This document shows, in pieces, positions 62,305 to 64,000 of a stretch of 64,000 bases of DNA. This DNA is from Eumeta japonica. Its lineage: Eukaryota > Arthropoda > Insecta > Lepidoptera > Psychidae. The position numbers and the translations under genes are program-made. Every line of letters starts with the position of its first letter. Position 1 is the first letter of the stretch. Location: NCBI GenBank assembly GCA_005406025.1, contig BGZK01000223.1, forward strand, positions 372,001-436,000, given 5' to 3'. The notes beneath the pieces are model-generated. The model made no database searches. It was not told the DNA's origin and saw nothing but the letters and a program-made list of their open reading frames with translations.

Positions 62305-62460
62305 GTATATCAATCGAGAGCGAAACCGGTAATGGAATCGAAAGCTGGAGCTGAATTGGAATTAAGAAGGAGACGCGAAATGGAACACAGTGTAGCCGGA
62401 AGAGATAGACAATATAATAATCGAAATCGAATAATCGAAATCGTTAATCGAAAATATGAT
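62305..62460 (+). repeat. Hexamer-phased purine-rich repeat copy
   Basis: Reads GAGAGCGAAACCGGTAATGG, AATCGAAAGCTGGAGCTGAA, TTGGAATTAAGAAGGAGACG, then a local AATCGAAATCG duplication at about 62418-62455. It is the same family style as 27783-28010 and 43205-43300. Confidence 0.5.
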
Positions 62461-63059
62461 TGAAACAGAGATCGCTTAATATAAAAAAATCCTTAAATTT
62501 TCTGTCTATCTGTAAGGGACAAAATTATGTTTGCATAATTTTGTCCTTTCGAAATGTGATGATAAGAAATAAATTAGTGATAATTTTTGCAGTTTATACA
62601 TCATCATATTACATTGACATCCATATTATTAACCAACTGACCGGAATAATGAGAGATAGATAAATAAGCGTCTTATTTTCATATACACCATTTCATTAAA
62701 TACCATTCTCAAGAATAATTTGCTTTTGCTATCTGTGACTTTTTTCACTAATTCAGGCTATTTCGTGTTATTGCAATTACGAGGGGTATGCCAAAGGTAA
62801 TTAGATACTCTTTACTGGTTATATACTATCGTAAATACTGGTTATTTAGTGATAAATTTGAACATATTTAAATCTGTTTTTTTTTTAATGGTTATTTTTG
62901 CTGAGAATTTGACGGGATTTGTTTGCAACAATGAAACTCAGTCGATGCAATTTACACTTATTTATCATGATTACAAAATAATTTTAAAACCTCAAAAATG
63001 TTTCGAAATTTTGGTTAATTAATACTTTTTTTGAGTCAGCTTGTTTTTGCTGTTTGTTC

Positions 63060-63775
63060 AAACGAACAACAGTTTTTAACTGGTTTGCATAGTTTAAAAG
63101 ACGACGGGGAAGCTTTGAAGATGAGGCGAGGACAGGTCGGTCGCCGACCGCGGTCACTCAAATAAAATGTTCATGCAATTGAAAAATTGATCCGAGAGAA
63201 CAGAAGAATTACATACGTAGTCTCTAAAAGAGAACAAAAATTGCAGAGATACAAACCATTGTCCACGATCACCTTTCTTTCCCTAAACATTCGAGATGGA
63301 TGCTGCACAAATTCATCGATGAAAAGAAAGAGTGCCGGGTAGACCGGTGGCGATTTACGATAGAGAAATCCAACAGAAGCGAAAAAAAAACCTATGCGTT
63401 ATACTTAACTGGTGACGAAACATGGCTGTACGACCTCGGCCCCGGAATAAAGCGACATTCGACTGTATGGTGTTTTGAATTTGAAACAACACCAACAAAA
63501 TCTTGTCCTGCGCGAAGTACGCAGATACAAATGGTCGCCACGTTTTTTTGTTGGACCGGCCATATTGCTACTTTGGTGCTAGAGGATCAAAAATTAGTTA
63601 TGTTCAGGGGTATGTGTCAGTTTGTGCCCCAGCAGTGTTATCAGCTTAGTGTGAGAAACGAACGAAGTCACGAATCCGGCACCTTCTTTGACATCGCGGC
63701 AACGTCGCTTCGTATACATCTGCTAGAACACTTGATTTTTTCTACTTAGAAAAATGTGTCTATCTGACCTCTGGT
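63060..63775 (+). pseudogene. mariner-like transposase fragment
   Basis: Broken frames give the mariner order. An HTH-end segment (GSFEDEARTGRSPTAVTQIK) is followed by TIVHDHLSFPKHSRWMLHKF, DEKKECRVDRWRFTIEK, TGDETWLYDLGPGIKRHSTV with the first catalytic Asp, and TKSCPARSTQIQMVATFFCW then TGHIATLVLEDQK. Near 63690 a degraded HHDNAS..T block reads FDIAATSLRIHLLEHL. The C-terminal third with the last catalytic Asp and PPYSPDLAP is missing, and several frames are shifted. It is dead and 3'-truncated, and sits in the last drk intron. The open frame at 63300-63749 covers the best preserved part. Confidence 0.8.
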
Positions 63776-63900
63776 CACCTATAACTAGAGAAACAATTAG
63801 GTATGTCGACGGTTACTATTAAAATAGTACAAAATAAAAAGCACCAGCAAAAGAGCGTATCTTCATGGCACTTACGTCCTTTTGTAAAAAAGCGCAGTTT

Positions 63901-63936
63901 TTCGGCAATAACACGAAAACCCGTGTTATTGCCGAA
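63901..63936. repeat. Perfect 15-bp hairpin, 6-nt loop
   Basis: TTCGGCAATAACACG (63901-63915) and CGTGTTATTGCCGAA (63922-63936) around AAAACC. It is followed by a near-identical pair TCGTGTCTAAAATAATTTTC (63937) and TCGTGTCCAAAATAATTTTC (63981), suggesting the edge of a small repeat element that continues beyond the window. Confidence 0.8.
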
Positions 63937-64000
63937 TCGTGTCTAAAATAATTTTCGTAGGAAGTATCAAACGTATCCGATCGTGTCCAAAATAATTTTC

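Overview
The window looks like a piece of an AT-rich insect nuclear genome, almost certainly lepidopteran. The genes carry short exons with GT-AG introns. Housekeeping genes read closest to moth and butterfly orthologues. The introns and spacers are full of repeats typical of Lepidoptera: the element ending in 'GTACGGAACCCTAAAA', a tRNA-derived SINE with 'TTTGGGACTAGATGG', and the 'CCATCCATAAATTACGTCAC' repeat. There is no bacterial, plasmid, phage or CRISPR signal.

Layout. 1-16.9 kb is gene-poor and made of old repeats: a ~120-bp tandem array (1.4-2.0 kb), a decayed minus-strand transposon-type protein with a nuclease-like core and Cys-rich tail (4.0-5.0 kb), a non-LTR reverse transcriptase fragment (7.8-8.4 kb) and a decayed transposon-type protein (12.2-14.7 kb). 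16.9-18.9 kb holds two intact single-exon minus-strand genes for secreted or membrane proteins of unknown family, arranged head-to-tail. 21.1-33.5 kb is a seven-exon plus-strand SUN-domain gene; all phases join and the product is 290 aa. It meets RpSA (ribosomal protein SA, minus strand, 33.77-42.14 kb, 313 aa) tail-to-tail, and their poly(A) signals are only about 20 bp apart. RpSA introns hold a box C/D snoRNA candidate, a complete but dead hAT-like transposon with target-site duplication, a SINE and a pogo-like MITE. From 46.2 kb to the right edge runs drk (Grb2 orthologue, plus strand). Its N-terminal SH3 and SH2 exons are present, but no C-terminal SH3 exon was found, so the last intron probably runs off the window. 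That intron holds a ~316-bp foldback element, a possible retroelement gag fragment and a mariner remnant. The preceding intron holds a ~75-bp minisatellite.

Functionally the three recognised genes are unrelated neighbours: a nuclear-envelope LINC-complex type protein, a 40S subunit protein and a receptor tyrosine kinase adaptor. No operon-like or defence-like system is visible. The points most worth following are the two unidentified secreted proteins with clustered GGTCAC half-sites upstream, the intronic snoRNA, the convergent 3' ends, and a dispersed repeat family with a 6-nt phase.
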